This document shows, in pieces, positions 17,579 through 26,311 of a stretch of DNA of 58,524 bases. Numbering within the stretch: the stretch's first letter is position 1; the number at the start of each line of letters is the position of its first letter. The notes beneath the pieces were generated by a model. That model was given only the letters and a program-made list of their open reading frames with translations, made no database searches and had not been told where the DNA came from. The position numbers were made by a program, and so were the translations under genes. The DNA comes from Kribbella turkmenica (GTDB lineage Bacteria; Actinomycetota; Actinomycetes; Propionibacteriales; Kribbellaceae), in assembly GCF_004348725.1 (NCBI RefSeq), contig NZ_SMKR01000020.1, positions 1 to 58,524 on the forward strand, read 5' to 3'.

Positions 17579-18396
17579 ACCGCCTCAAGACGTCCGGCTA
17601 CCACCTGGCGATGGGGCTGGTCTCGTTCCTGTGGGTGGCGCCGATCCTCTGGGTGATCGTGATCTCGTTCCGCAGCTTCGACGACGTCGCCGCGAACGGG
17701 CTCGGCTCGCTGCCGCACTCGTTCACGTTCTCGACGTACAAGTCGGCGTGGGAGGACGCGGACGAGTTCCGCGCGCTGGTCAACAGCCTGGTGGTGACGA
17801 TCCCGGCGGTGATCCTGAGTCTCGGGCTCGCGTCGATCGCGGCGTACGGGCTGGCGCGGTACAGCATCCCGTTCCGGCGGACCGTGCTGCTGCTCATGTT
17901 GATGGGGAACCTGCTGCCGCCGCAGATCCTGCTGATCCCGATCTCGCGGTTCGTCGAGCTGATCGGGTACTACGACACACTCATCGCCCTGATCGCGGTG
18001 CACGTCGGGTTCGGGCTCGGGTTCTACACGTTCGTGCTGCACGGGTTCATGCGCGACCTGCCGCGGGAGATCCAGGAGGCGGCGACGATCGACGGCGCCG
18101 GGCCGGGGAAGATCTACGCCAGTGTGATCCTGCCGCTGACCCGGCCGGCGATGGCCGCGCTCGGTGCGCTGTCGTTCACCTGGATCTTCAACGACCTGCT
18201 CTGGTCGATCACGGTCATCCGCTCCGGCGAGAAGATGCCGGTCACGCCGGCGCTGCTCGGTCTGCAAGGGCTGTTCGTCTCGTCGTGGAACGTGATCGCC
18301 GCGGGGACGGTGATCGCCGCGATCCCGACGGTGGCGGTGTTCCTCCGGTTCCAGAAGCACTTCGTCGGCGGTCTGGCGATCGGAGCGGTCAAGTGA
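17575..18396 (+). CDS. CUT1 sugar ABC transporter permease (MalG type)
   Basis: A 273-residue permease with six membrane segments and the EAA loop 'IQEAATIDGAGPGKIYASVI'. ATG at 17575 overlaps the previous stop (ATGA), and its own stop overlaps the GH36 start (GTGA), so transporter and cytoplasmic hydrolase are made together. Confidence 0.93.
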   Translation: MNRLKTSGYHLAMGLVSFLWVAPILWVIVISFRSFDDVAANGLGSLPHSFTFSTYKSAWEDADEFRALVNSLVVTIPAVILSLGLASIAAYGLARYSIPFRRTVLLLMLMGNLLPPQILLIPISRFVELIGYYDTLIALIAVHVGFGLGFYTFVLHGFMRDLPREIQEAATIDGAGPGKIYASVILPLTRPAMAALGALSFTWIFNDLLWSITVIRSGEKMPVTPALLGLQGLFVSSWNVIAAGTVIAAIPTVAVFLRFQKHFVGGLAIGAVK

Positions 18397-20375
18397 AGAC
18401 GTGGACGCTGCGTGGCGACAGTACATCGTACGTCGTCGGCGTACCGGATCACGGGCAGTGGGCCGAACTGGTTGCCTGGGGCCCGCATGCGGTCGCCGAC
18501 GGTCCGTCGACGGTCGCGCCGGCCGGCACCGAACACTTCCTGCCCCGCGCGGACGTCGAGCCCCTCGAGTACGCGGTCCGCGGCGTGCGATACACAGCGC
18601 CGGCAGAGTTGGTCGTGTCCGGCCCCGACGGCTCCGACGAACTCCGCCCGACGTTCGCGGGAGTCAAGGCCGGGGACGACTTGCAGCTGGAGTTCCACGA
18701 CCAGGTGCTGTCGGTCCGACTGGTTCTGCATTACCGGATGGTCGGGGATGTGGTGGAGCGGTGGGTCTCCGTGCGGAACGACGGGGCCGCGGAGATCACG
18801 TTGCACCGCCACGACTCGGCGGCGTTCGTCATTCCGGCTCGCGGCCCGGTTCGGTACCTGTGGGGTGAGTGGAACAGCGAGTTCCAGCAGTCCGAGGTGA
18901 CGCTTGAGCGCGGGCTGTTCACGATCGGCAGCGCGCAGGGCATCACCGGGCACTCCTACTCGCCGTTCCTCTCGGTCGACGGGTACGGCGTCCAACTCGC
19001 GTGGACCGGGTCCTGGGAGATGTCGGCCGAGGTGGACACCACCGGGCAGACCCGCATCCGAGCCGGCCGGGCGCCGTCCAACCTCGGGCTTCGGCTGGCG
19101 CCGGGGGAGTCGTGGGCGGCGCCGAGGGCCGTCGGCGCCTACAGCGCTGAGGGCCCCGAGGGCCTGGCACGCCGCTTCCACGACTACCAGCGCTGGCTCA
19201 GCCGCGGCCGTACGCCGAAGGTCCTCTACAACTCGTGGTTCGCCACCGAGTTCGACGTCCGTGTGGAGCACCAGCTGGAGCTTGCGCACCGCGCGGCGGC
19301 GATCGGCGTGGAGACGTTCGTGGTCGACGACGGCTGGTTCACCGGCCGGACCGACGACCGCCACGGGCTCGGTGACTGGGACGTCGATCCGGCCAAGTTC
19401 CCGGACGGGCTCGCCGCGTTCATCGATCGGCTGGGCGAGCTCGGGCTGGACTTCGGGCTGTGGGTCGAGCCGGAGTCGGTCAGCCCCGATTCGGTGCTGG
19501 CCACCGCGCATCCCGAGTGGATCCTCCGGACCGACGGCCGCGAGCCCCTCCAGGTCCGCAACCAGTGGCTGCTCGATCTGAGCCGTGACGACGTCGCCGA
19601 GTTCATCTGGACGACGCTCGACCGGCTGCTGTCGTCGTACCGGATCAGCTATCTCAAGTGGGACGCGAACCGGCCGCGGCTCGACGCCGGCGACCAGCGG
19701 CGGGATCTCGACGGCCGCGTGGTGTCCCACCTGTACGCGATCCTCGACCGGCTGCGGGCCGAGCATCCCGGCGTGTACGTCGAGGGATGCGCGGGCGGCG
19801 GTGCCCGCGTCGACCTCGCGATGGCCGCGCGGGTCGACACGCTCTGGCCGAGCGACAACACCGCCCCGCTGGACCGGCTCAGGATCCAGCGGGGATTCCT
19901 CACCGGCTACGCGCCGCACCTGATGAGCTCGTGGGTCACCGATGCCGTCGGTACGCATGACGGCCGGCAGCGGTCGCTCGACTTCCGGTTCCACGTGGCG
20001 ATGTCCGGCGTTCTCGGAATCGGCGCCGACGTGTCGCGGTGGAGCGACGACCGGCTCAAGACGGCGCAGCGCCACATCGCGCAGTACAAGTCCATCCGCG
20101 ACGTGGTGGTGAACGGCAACGTTCACGGACTGTCCGCCGGCCTGCAGTACGTCGGTGCCGACAAGTCCGTGGTGTTCCTGTGGGAGACGGGTGACGGCAA
20201 CGTGCGCGGGACGTTGCCGACGAGGCCGCGACGCGTGCCGCTCGTCCAGTTGGATCCCGCGACGAACTACCGGGTGGGAGACGAGGTCCACCCGGGCAGC
20301 TATCTGCTGCAGGTCGGCGTCCGCTGGGACGGTTCGACCGACTCGAACTGCCTGGTCGTCGAAGCACTCGACTGA
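18393..20375 (+). CDS. Cytoplasmic alpha-galactosidase (GH36)
   Basis: A 660-residue enzyme without a signal peptide, so it acts on imported oligosaccharides and releases galactose. The N-terminal beta-supersandwich covers about 1-290; the (beta/alpha)8 barrel follows. The nucleophile is Asp424 in 'YLKWDANRP', and the acid/base is Asp474 in 'EGCAGGGARVD', both as in GH36. Other family signatures are 'YNSWFATEFDV', 'VDDGWFTGR' and 'WVEPESVSPDS'. The length fits the monomer-type GH36 of gram-positive bacteria. The GTG start overlaps the permease stop. GH36 also contains alpha-N-acetylgalactosaminidases, so the exact substrate is inferred from the GH27 partner. Confidence 0.93.
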   Translation: MKTWTLRGDSTSYVVGVPDHGQWAELVAWGPHAVADGPSTVAPAGTEHFLPRADVEPLEYAVRGVRYTAPAELVVSGPDGSDELRPTFAGVKAGDDLQLEFHDQVLSVRLVLHYRMVGDVVERWVSVRNDGAAEITLHRHDSAAFVIPARGPVRYLWGEWNSEFQQSEVTLERGLFTIGSAQGITGHSYSPFLSVDGYGVQLAWTGSWEMSAEVDTTGQTRIRAGRAPSNLGLRLAPGESWAAPRAVGAYSAEGPEGLARRFHDYQRWLSRGRTPKVLYNSWFATEFDVRVEHQLELAHRAAAIGVETFVVDDGWFTGRTDDRHGLGDWDVDPAKFPDGLAAFIDRLGELGLDFGLWVEPESVSPDSVLATAHPEWILRTDGREPLQVRNQWLLDLSRDDVAEFIWTTLDRLLSSYRISYLKWDANRPRLDAGDQRRDLDGRVVSHLYAILDRLRAEHPGVYVEGCAGGGARVDLAMAARVDTLWPSDNTAPLDRLRIQRGFLTGYAPHLMSSWVTDAVGTHDGRQRSLDFRFHVAMSGVLGIGADVSRWSDDRLKTAQRHIAQYKSIRDVVVNGNVHGLSAGLQYVGADKSVVFLWETGDGNVRGTLPTRPRRVPLVQLDPATNYRVGDEVHPGSYLLQVGVRWDGSTDSNCLVVEALD

Positions 20376-20407
20376 CCGTTCCGCTCAACGGCAGCAAAGG
20401 ACAACAG

Positions 20408-22471
20408 ATGAAGCGACTATCCACCCTGCTCTCGGCGGCGGCCCTGGTGACCGTCTCACTCGTCACCACCACGCCACCGGCCACTGCGACCGGTGCTCAA
20501 CCGGCCGACGTCATCAGCCCCACGCCGTACATGGGCTGGAACACGTACTACGGTCTCGGCGGCGACTTCACCGAGGACACGATCAAGTCGGTCGCGGACT
20601 CGCTGGTGAGCCGCGGACTGGCGAAGGCCGGCTACGACATCGTCTGGCTGGACGGAGGCTGGCAGGCCGACGTACCCCGGAGCGAGGCCGGTGACCTGCA
20701 GCCGAACCCGGCCAAGTTCCCGAACGGGCTGAAGCCGCTCGTCGACTACATCCACAGCAAGGGCCTGAAGGCCGGCATCTACACCGACGCCGGTCCGTAC
20801 ATCCCCGGCAGGTGCGGTCTCGGCAGCGGCGGCTACTACCAGCGCGACGCCGACCAGTTCGCCGCCTGGGGGTTCGACGCGGTGAAGGTCGACTACCTCT
20901 GCGGGATCGCGGCGGACCTGGACCCGAAGACGGTGTTCACCGAGTTCGCCCAGGCGCTGCGGAACAACGCGAGCAAGCGGCCGATGATCTTCAACCTCTG
21001 CAACCCGGTCACCTCGCCGGACTGGGGCGACTACCCCGAGTCCCAGCAGTCGATCAACTCGTGGTCGTACGCCTCGGCGATCGCGCAGTCGTGGCGTACG
21101 TACACCGACGTCGGCTTCCTCGGCGACATCAAGTTCAAGGACGTACTGCGGAACTACGACGCGAACGCGCGGCACCCCGAGGTCGTAAGGCCGGGCGCGT
21201 TCAGCGACCCTGACTACCTCGGTCCCGAGCTCGGGATGTCGGACGAGGAGTTCCGGAGCCAGTTCAGCCTGTGGGCCGTGGCCGCCGCGCCGCTCGTCAT
21301 CGGCAGCGACGTTCGCAAGCTGACCGCGACGTCGATCGCCACCCTGACCGATCCCGACGTGATCGCGATCAACCAGGACCGGGCCGCGGTTCAGGCGGTC
21401 CGGGTCGGTGCGGCCGGTACGACGGAGACGTGGGTGAAGCGGCTCGCTGACGGCGGGCGCGCCGTCGTGCTGTTGAACCGGGGTGACAGCGCGCGGACGC
21501 TCACGACGACGGCCGGTGCGATCGGGCTGTCGGGTGCGCGGTTCACCGTGAAGAACGCCTGGACCAATGCCGTGACCGAGAGCGCGGGGACGATCAGTGC
21601 GGCGGTGCCGGCGCACGGTACTGCGCTGTTCCGGGTGCAGCCGGCTCGCGGCGTACCGGGTGCTCCGCACGTGACTGCTGGGATCCCGCAGGTGACGAAG
21701 GTCGGGACCGATGCCCAGCCGGAGGGCGTGGCGCCGGTGGTTGCCGGTGGCGATGAACTGACCGTTCAGGTTGCTGTCCGCAACGATGGGCTGCTGCCGG
21801 TGTTCAAGCCGGCGGTGGAGGTTGCTGGTGGCACCGGGTGGACGGTGCAGTCGTTGACCAAGGCGCCTTCTGTGCTTCCTGGTGGTCAGCAGGCGACGGT
21901 GAGCTTCACGGTGAAACTGCCTGCGGGTGCTGCTCCCGGATCCGACAGCCTGACCGCGACGACGTCGTACAAGACCATCGGGTACGGCGTCCAGCAGCAG
22001 ACGACCGTGTCGCCGGTGATCGTCGCACCCGAGCCGCCGAAGGGCACGGTGGCGCTGTCGCACCACGAATGGATCAGCGCGACCAGTGGATGGATGTCGC
22101 CGACGATCGACGAGAGTGTCGGCGGTGGTTCGCCGATCAAGCTGGTCGGGACGACGTACCCGACCGGGATCGGGGTCGCCTCGCCGTCGACCGTCCGCTA
22201 CTACCTGGGCAAGGCGTGCACCCGGCTGACCGGGACCGTCGGGATCGACGACGCCGTCCGCAATGTCGGCCCGGAAGGCGGCACCGCGACGTTTCAGGTG
22301 ATCGGTGACGGCAAGGTCCTGTACGACAGCGGTGTGGTCGACCGGGACAACCCGAAGGCGATCGACGTCGACCTGACCGGCGTACGCGTGCTCGACCTGT
22401 CCGTCGGCGACGCCGGCGACGGCGGCTACAACGACCGCGCCGACTGGGCAGCGCCCACCGCTACTTGCTGA
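20408..22471 (+). CDS. Secreted alpha-galactosidase (GH27) with NEW3 and NPCBM modules
   Basis: A 687-residue exported enzyme. A signal peptide (about 1-28) leads into the GH27 barrel ('TPYMGWNTYYGLGGDFTE', 'VWLDGGW'), with nucleophile Asp162 in 'AVKVDYLCG' and the acid/base Asp in 'SDPDYLGP'. A C-terminal beta domain follows, then an alpha-galactosidase-associated NEW3 domain (about 430-535) and an NPCBM-type carbohydrate-binding module (about 545-687, 'YPTGIGVASPSTVRYYLG'). It should strip alpha-galactose from galactomannan or related polymers outside the cell and feed the importer upstream. It is the last gene of the operon (AAAGGA before the ATG) and is followed by a strong hairpin. Confidence 0.93.
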   Translation: MKRLSTLLSAAALVTVSLVTTTPPATATGAQPADVISPTPYMGWNTYYGLGGDFTEDTIKSVADSLVSRGLAKAGYDIVWLDGGWQADVPRSEAGDLQPNPAKFPNGLKPLVDYIHSKGLKAGIYTDAGPYIPGRCGLGSGGYYQRDADQFAAWGFDAVKVDYLCGIAADLDPKTVFTEFAQALRNNASKRPMIFNLCNPVTSPDWGDYPESQQSINSWSYASAIAQSWRTYTDVGFLGDIKFKDVLRNYDANARHPEVVRPGAFSDPDYLGPELGMSDEEFRSQFSLWAVAAAPLVIGSDVRKLTATSIATLTDPDVIAINQDRAAVQAVRVGAAGTTETWVKRLADGGRAVVLLNRGDSARTLTTTAGAIGLSGARFTVKNAWTNAVTESAGTISAAVPAHGTALFRVQPARGVPGAPHVTAGIPQVTKVGTDAQPEGVAPVVAGGDELTVQVAVRNDGLLPVFKPAVEVAGGTGWTVQSLTKAPSVLPGGQQATVSFTVKLPAGAAPGSDSLTATTSYKTIGYGVQQQTTVSPVIVAPEPPKGTVALSHHEWISATSGWMSPTIDESVGGGSPIKLVGTTYPTGIGVASPSTVRYYLGKACTRLTGTVGIDDAVRNVGPEGGTATFQVIGDGKVLYDSGVVDRDNPKAIDVDLTGVRVLDLSVGDAGDGGYNDRADWAAPTATC

Positions 22472-22509
22472 GGATTTCCTCCTGCACGCGCTCAGCCGAA
22501 GCCAGGTGA

Positions 22510-22547
22510 GATCGCCGGTCCGCTCCCGTCCGAGCGGCCCGGCGATC
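22510..22547 (+). terminator. Strong hairpin terminator after the alpha-galactoside operon
   Basis: GATCGCCGG pairs with CCGGCGATC, and inside it CCGCTC pairs with GAGCGG around a 6-base loop; only one base pair is mismatched. It lies 38 bases after the GH27 stop. Confidence 0.7.
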
Positions 22548-22982
22548 GGGGCGCTGAACACCCGGTCGAGCCGTTGAACAGGTTATTCGCTGTTCACAGT
22601 CCCGTGTTGGTGTGCAAGGCCACTGCTAGGACCAGGTGATGACCGTTGCCGTAACCAGGTTTTGGTTGCGCGGGCCCACGCGGGCGAATGCCGGCCCGAG
22701 GCGGTCCGCGTCGTCAGGCAGTCGGTGGGCCGGCGGGTCCGCGTCTCCGGGCTGCACCAGGCCCTCAGTCGGGCGGGTGGTGGCCGGAGGCTTCGCGGGA
22801 CCACCGGCCACCACGTTCGCATTCGATCAGATCTGGGCGCCGGTGGCAGGTGTGGTCTCAGATCCGGGCCGTCAGATTCTTTCCGGATTCGATCAATCGC
22901 CGTTCGGTAGTGACTTCGTGTTCATCGTGAGGCAGTCTCATCCTGTCGGAAAGTGCTTGCTTAGACACCTGAGGAGACAATT
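22548..22982. other. Intergenic stretch, no supported gene
   Basis: About 435 bases without a convincing gene. On the minus strand a short frame ends 'ADRLGPAFARVGPRN..' and 'VTATVITWS' before TAG at about 22628; it could be the tail of a lost gene, but no family is recognisable. The last 30 bases hold GAGGAG, the ribosome site of the next gene. Confidence 0.35.
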
Positions 22983-24785
22983 GTGCGCAGAGCCTGCCGC
23001 CCACGTGCAACCGCCACCATCCTCGCCGCGGTCCTGACCGCCGGCCTGACCCCGGCCGCGCTGTCCTCGGCCGCCGCGGCCGTTACCACATCGGTACCGG
23101 ACTCCGCCGCCGGCGGCGTCGCGGTCCAGCTGGTTTCGATCACCGATTTCCACGGCTACCTGCGACCACCGTCCCCCGCGGACGGCGGCACCATCGCCGG
23201 TCCCGACGGCAAACCTCAGGTCGTCGGCGGAGCGGCGTACCTGGCCACGCACCTGAAAACCATCCGGGCCGGCCACCGGAACTCGATCTTCTTCGCCGAC
23301 GGGGACAGCTTCGCCGGCTGGCCGTTCGAGGTCGACGCGCACGCCGACGAGCCGACCGTCGAGGTGCTGAACGCGCTGGGTGTCGAGTTCTCCAGCGTCG
23401 GCAACCACGAGCTCGACAGGTCGAAGAGCTTCCTCGTCGACCACATGGCGAAGGGCAAGTGCTTCGGCACCATCGGGGTCGACAGCTGCTTCACCGACTC
23501 GACCGGTCGCCGCTTCCACGGTGCCGACTTCGAGTTCCAGTCCGCCAACATCGTCGACGCCAAGGGCCGCACGATCGTGGCCCCGTACACGATCCGCTGG
23601 GTCCAGGACCACGGCCGCGCGTACCCGATCGGGTTCATCGGCCTGACCGTGCCCGACACCCCCGTCGGCTCGACGTCGTTCCAGCCGGAGTTGCGGGCGC
23701 TCGACCCGGTGGCGTCGGCCAACGCGGCCGCGGCGGAGCTGACCAGGCGGGGCGTGAAGGCGATCGTGCTCAACGTGCACGACGGCGGGACCGACGCGTC
23801 GGCGACGTACGACAACTGCGTCAACCCGAGCGGTCCGGCGATCGAACTCGCGCGTACCGTGACCTCGCAGATCGACGCGATCGTCACCGGTCACTGGCAT
23901 GCGGCGTTCAACTGCAGCATCCCGGACCCGGCCGGCAACCCGCGCCCGGTCGTCGAGGCGGCCAACCACGGGCGCCTGATCAACGAGATCAACGTCCAGC
24001 TCGACCGAAGCACCGGCGAGGTGCTGCGGGACAAGACAACGTCGACCAACCACGCGGTCACCCGCGACGTCACGCCGGACCCGGAGATCCAGCGGATCGT
24101 CGACTACTGGACGACCGCGGGGGAGCGGAAGTACGCCGAACCGGTCGCGACCATCACCGGTGACTTCACCCGGACGGCGAACGCATCCGGCGAGAGCACG
24201 TTCGGCGACCTGGCCGCCGACGTACACCTGTGGACCGCCAGGCAGACCGGGCCGGCCGACCTCGGCCTGATCGCGACGAAGCCCGCGATCGGATCCACCG
24301 CCCTCCGCGGCGACCTGCTGGTTGCCACGAGCAACAAGCCCGGCGACGCGGCCGGCCGGGTGATGCTTGGGGAGTCGTGGGACGCGTACGGATACGGCAA
24401 CCCGGTGCTGACGGTGAGCCTGACCGGTGCGCAACTGGACGCCGTACTCGAGCAGCAGTGGAAGACGCAGGCCGACGGCACGGTGAAGTTCGCCCCGCTC
24501 GCCGTCTCCGCCAACGTCACCTACGCCTTCGACGCCAGTCGCCCCGTAGGCGACCGGGTCGCCCCGGCCGACGTGAAGATCGACGGCGCCGCCCTCGACC
24601 CCACCAAGACCTACCGGGTCGCCGCGCTCGCCTACACGGTCATCGGCGCCGACGGCTACCCGGCTTTCAAGGCCTACACCGACCCCGTCCGCAACAACAC
24701 CGACCACGAAACCTTCGCCGGCTACCTCAGGGCCCACAAGACATTGACCCCGGCACCACTCACCCGGGTGCATCAGAAGGGCTAG
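22983..24785 (+). CDS. Secreted 5'-nucleotidase-type metallophosphoesterase
   Basis: A 600-residue exported enzyme of the UshA/5'-nucleotidase family, which hydrolyses nucleotides or other phosphate esters outside the cell. It starts with GTG (GAGGAG upstream) and a signal peptide of about 33 residues. The two-metal N-terminal domain has 'ITDFHGYLRP', 'FFADGDSFAG', 'SVGNHELD', 'VLNVHDGG' and 'ITGHWHAAF'-like metal-ligand motifs (here 'VTGHWHAAF'). The C-terminal substrate domain (about 385-595) has 'STFGDLAADV' and 'YGNPVLTVSLTGAQL'. It stands alone, convergent with the GH1 gene. Phosphate scavenging is the likely role. Confidence 0.9.
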   Translation: MRRACRPRATATILAAVLTAGLTPAALSSAAAAVTTSVPDSAAGGVAVQLVSITDFHGYLRPPSPADGGTIAGPDGKPQVVGGAAYLATHLKTIRAGHRNSIFFADGDSFAGWPFEVDAHADEPTVEVLNALGVEFSSVGNHELDRSKSFLVDHMAKGKCFGTIGVDSCFTDSTGRRFHGADFEFQSANIVDAKGRTIVAPYTIRWVQDHGRAYPIGFIGLTVPDTPVGSTSFQPELRALDPVASANAAAAELTRRGVKAIVLNVHDGGTDASATYDNCVNPSGPAIELARTVTSQIDAIVTGHWHAAFNCSIPDPAGNPRPVVEAANHGRLINEINVQLDRSTGEVLRDKTTSTNHAVTRDVTPDPEIQRIVDYWTTAGERKYAEPVATITGDFTRTANASGESTFGDLAADVHLWTARQTGPADLGLIATKPAIGSTALRGDLLVATSNKPGDAAGRVMLGESWDAYGYGNPVLTVSLTGAQLDAVLEQQWKTQADGTVKFAPLAVSANVTYAFDASRPVGDRVAPADVKIDGAALDPTKTYRVAALAYTVIGADGYPAFKAYTDPVRNNTDHETFAGYLRAHKTLTPAPLTRVHQKG

Positions 24786-24792
24786 CGATCGG

Positions 24793-24875
24793 ACCGCCAG
24801 GCCATCACAAGTTGAGCTCGGACTGTCGCCGCCGCGGGGGGGAGGGCGGAGGTGCGGATGTGATGGCCTGGCGGT
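24793..24875. terminator. Bidirectional terminator or 16-bp inverted repeat between convergent genes
   Basis: A perfect 16-base inverted repeat (arms 24793-24808 and 24860-24875; first arm ACCGCCAGGCCATCAC) encloses 51 bases rich in G and C. It starts 8 bases after the phosphoesterase stop and ends 6 bases before the GH1 stop, so it could end both transcripts. Long perfect arms around a spacer are also typical of a small non-autonomous insertion. Confidence 0.55.
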
Positions 24876-24880
24876 TCGGG

Positions 24881-26278
24881 TTACTGGGATCGATGTTGTT
24901 CGGCGAGGGACTTCAGGTAGAGGGCGCTGGCCTTCGGGGTCCGGGTTTGGGACTCGTAGTCGACTCGGACGATGCCGAAGCGTTTGGCGTAGCCGTAGGC
25001 CCATTCGAAGTTGTCGAGCAGGGACCAGGCGAGGTAGCCGCGGATGTCGGCGCCCTGCTGGATCGCGGCGGCGACGGCGGCCAGATGGGTGGTGAAGTAG
25101 GTGACCCGGTCGGTGTCGTCGACGAAGCCGGTGGGGTCGGGGTGATCGTCGAAGGCGGAGCCGTTCTCGGTGATCACCATCGGCAGCCCCGGGTAGTCGC
25201 GGGCGATGCTCACCAGCAGATCGGTGAACCCCTCCGGGACGATCTCCCAGTCCATCGCGGTGCGCGGCTTGTCGAGTGGCAAGGTCCGGCTGATCGGCAG
25301 ACCGTCGTCGCCGACGATACGGCCGTCCTCGGCGTACCCGGTGAACTTCTGGCTGAAGTAGTAGTTCACCCCGAGTACGTCGATCGGCGCGGAGATCAGC
25401 TCGAGGTCGCCCTCCTCGACCGGCAGTACGACTCCCTCCGCGGCCAGGTCGGCGACGACGTCGGCCGGGTACTGACCGTGGACGAGCGGGTCGAGGTAGA
25501 TCCGCCGGCCCATCCCGTCCGCTCGCCGGGCCGCGTCGACGTCCGGCTCCGCGTCCGAGGCCGGGTACGCCGTCGCCACGTTCAGCGTGATCCCGATGTC
25601 GATCTTCCGGGGTGCCGCCTCGCGCATCTGCAGCGTGGCCAGTCCGTGCCCGAGCAGCAGGTGATGGACGGCGGCCAGCGCCGCCGGGTACTCACGCCGG
25701 CCGGGCGCGTGGGCGCCGTACGCGTAGCCGAGCATGGCCGAGCACCACGGTTCGTTCAGCGTGGTCCAGGTGTCGACGCGGTCGCTCAACGCGTCGAAGA
25801 CGAGCATCGCGAAGTCGGCGAACCGGTACGCCGTGTCGCGTACCGGCCAGCCGCCCGCGTCCTCGAGCTCCTGCGGCAGGTCCCAGTGGTACAGCGTCAC
25901 CCACGGGTCGATGCCCTGGGCAAGCAGCTCGTCGACCAGCCGGTCGTAGAACGCGATCCCGGCCAGGTTGGCCGGACCCTTCCCGCGCGGCTGGACCCGC
26001 GGCCACGCCACCGAGAACCGGTAGGTGTCGAACCCGAGCTCCTTGATCAGGGCGATGTCGGCGGGCATCCGATTGTAGTGGTCGCAGGCGACGTCGCCGG
26101 TGTCGCCGTTGTCGATCGCACCGGGCACCCGGCAGTAGGTGTCCCAGATCGAGGGCGTCCGCCCGTCGACGGCGACGGCGCCCTCGATCTGGTACGCCGA
26201 CGTCGCGACACCCCACCGGAATCCGGCCGGCAGACCCGCGATCAGCTCGGCGTCCCCCGAGACAGAAGTAGTGCTCAT
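24881..26278 (-). CDS. Cytoplasmic beta-glucosidase (GH1)
   Basis: A 465-residue GH1 enzyme without signal peptide, of standard length. The substrate pocket and fold signatures are complete: 'FRWGVATSAYQIEGA', 'FSVAWPR', 'TLYHWDLPQ', acid/base Glu176 in 'TLNEPW', nucleophile Glu371 in 'VITENG', and 'GYLAWSLLDNFEW'. It should hydrolyse imported cello- or laminari-oligosaccharides to glucose. It is the last gene of the Opp-type importer operon, 33 bases after the last ATPase gene, so it is made with the transporter. Confidence 0.93.
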   Translation of the reverse strand: MSTTSVSGDAELIAGLPAGFRWGVATSAYQIEGAVAVDGRTPSIWDTYCRVPGAIDNGDTGDVACDHYNRMPADIALIKELGFDTYRFSVAWPRVQPRGKGPANLAGIAFYDRLVDELLAQGIDPWVTLYHWDLPQELEDAGGWPVRDTAYRFADFAMLVFDALSDRVDTWTTLNEPWCSAMLGYAYGAHAPGRREYPAALAAVHHLLLGHGLATLQMREAAPRKIDIGITLNVATAYPASDAEPDVDAARRADGMGRRIYLDPLVHGQYPADVVADLAAEGVVLPVEEGDLELISAPIDVLGVNYYFSQKFTGYAEDGRIVGDDGLPISRTLPLDKPRTAMDWEIVPEGFTDLLVSIARDYPGLPMVITENGSAFDDHPDPTGFVDDTDRVTYFTTHLAAVAAAIQQGADIRGYLAWSLLDNFEWAYGYAKRFGIVRVDYESQTRTPKASALYLKSLAEQHRSQ

Positions 26279-26311
26279 ATGTAGAGACTCCTGACAGAGA
26301 TGTAGTTGAGA

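Noticed and set aside
18114..20291. 725-codon minus-strand open frame opposite GH36
   Set aside because: Antisense of a gene with verified catalytic motifs; low-complexity composition and no recognisable domain.
22626..22822. Short minus-strand gene ending near 22628
   Set aside because: About 60 codons, no ribosome site, no recognisable family; kept only as a remark in the intergenic entry.
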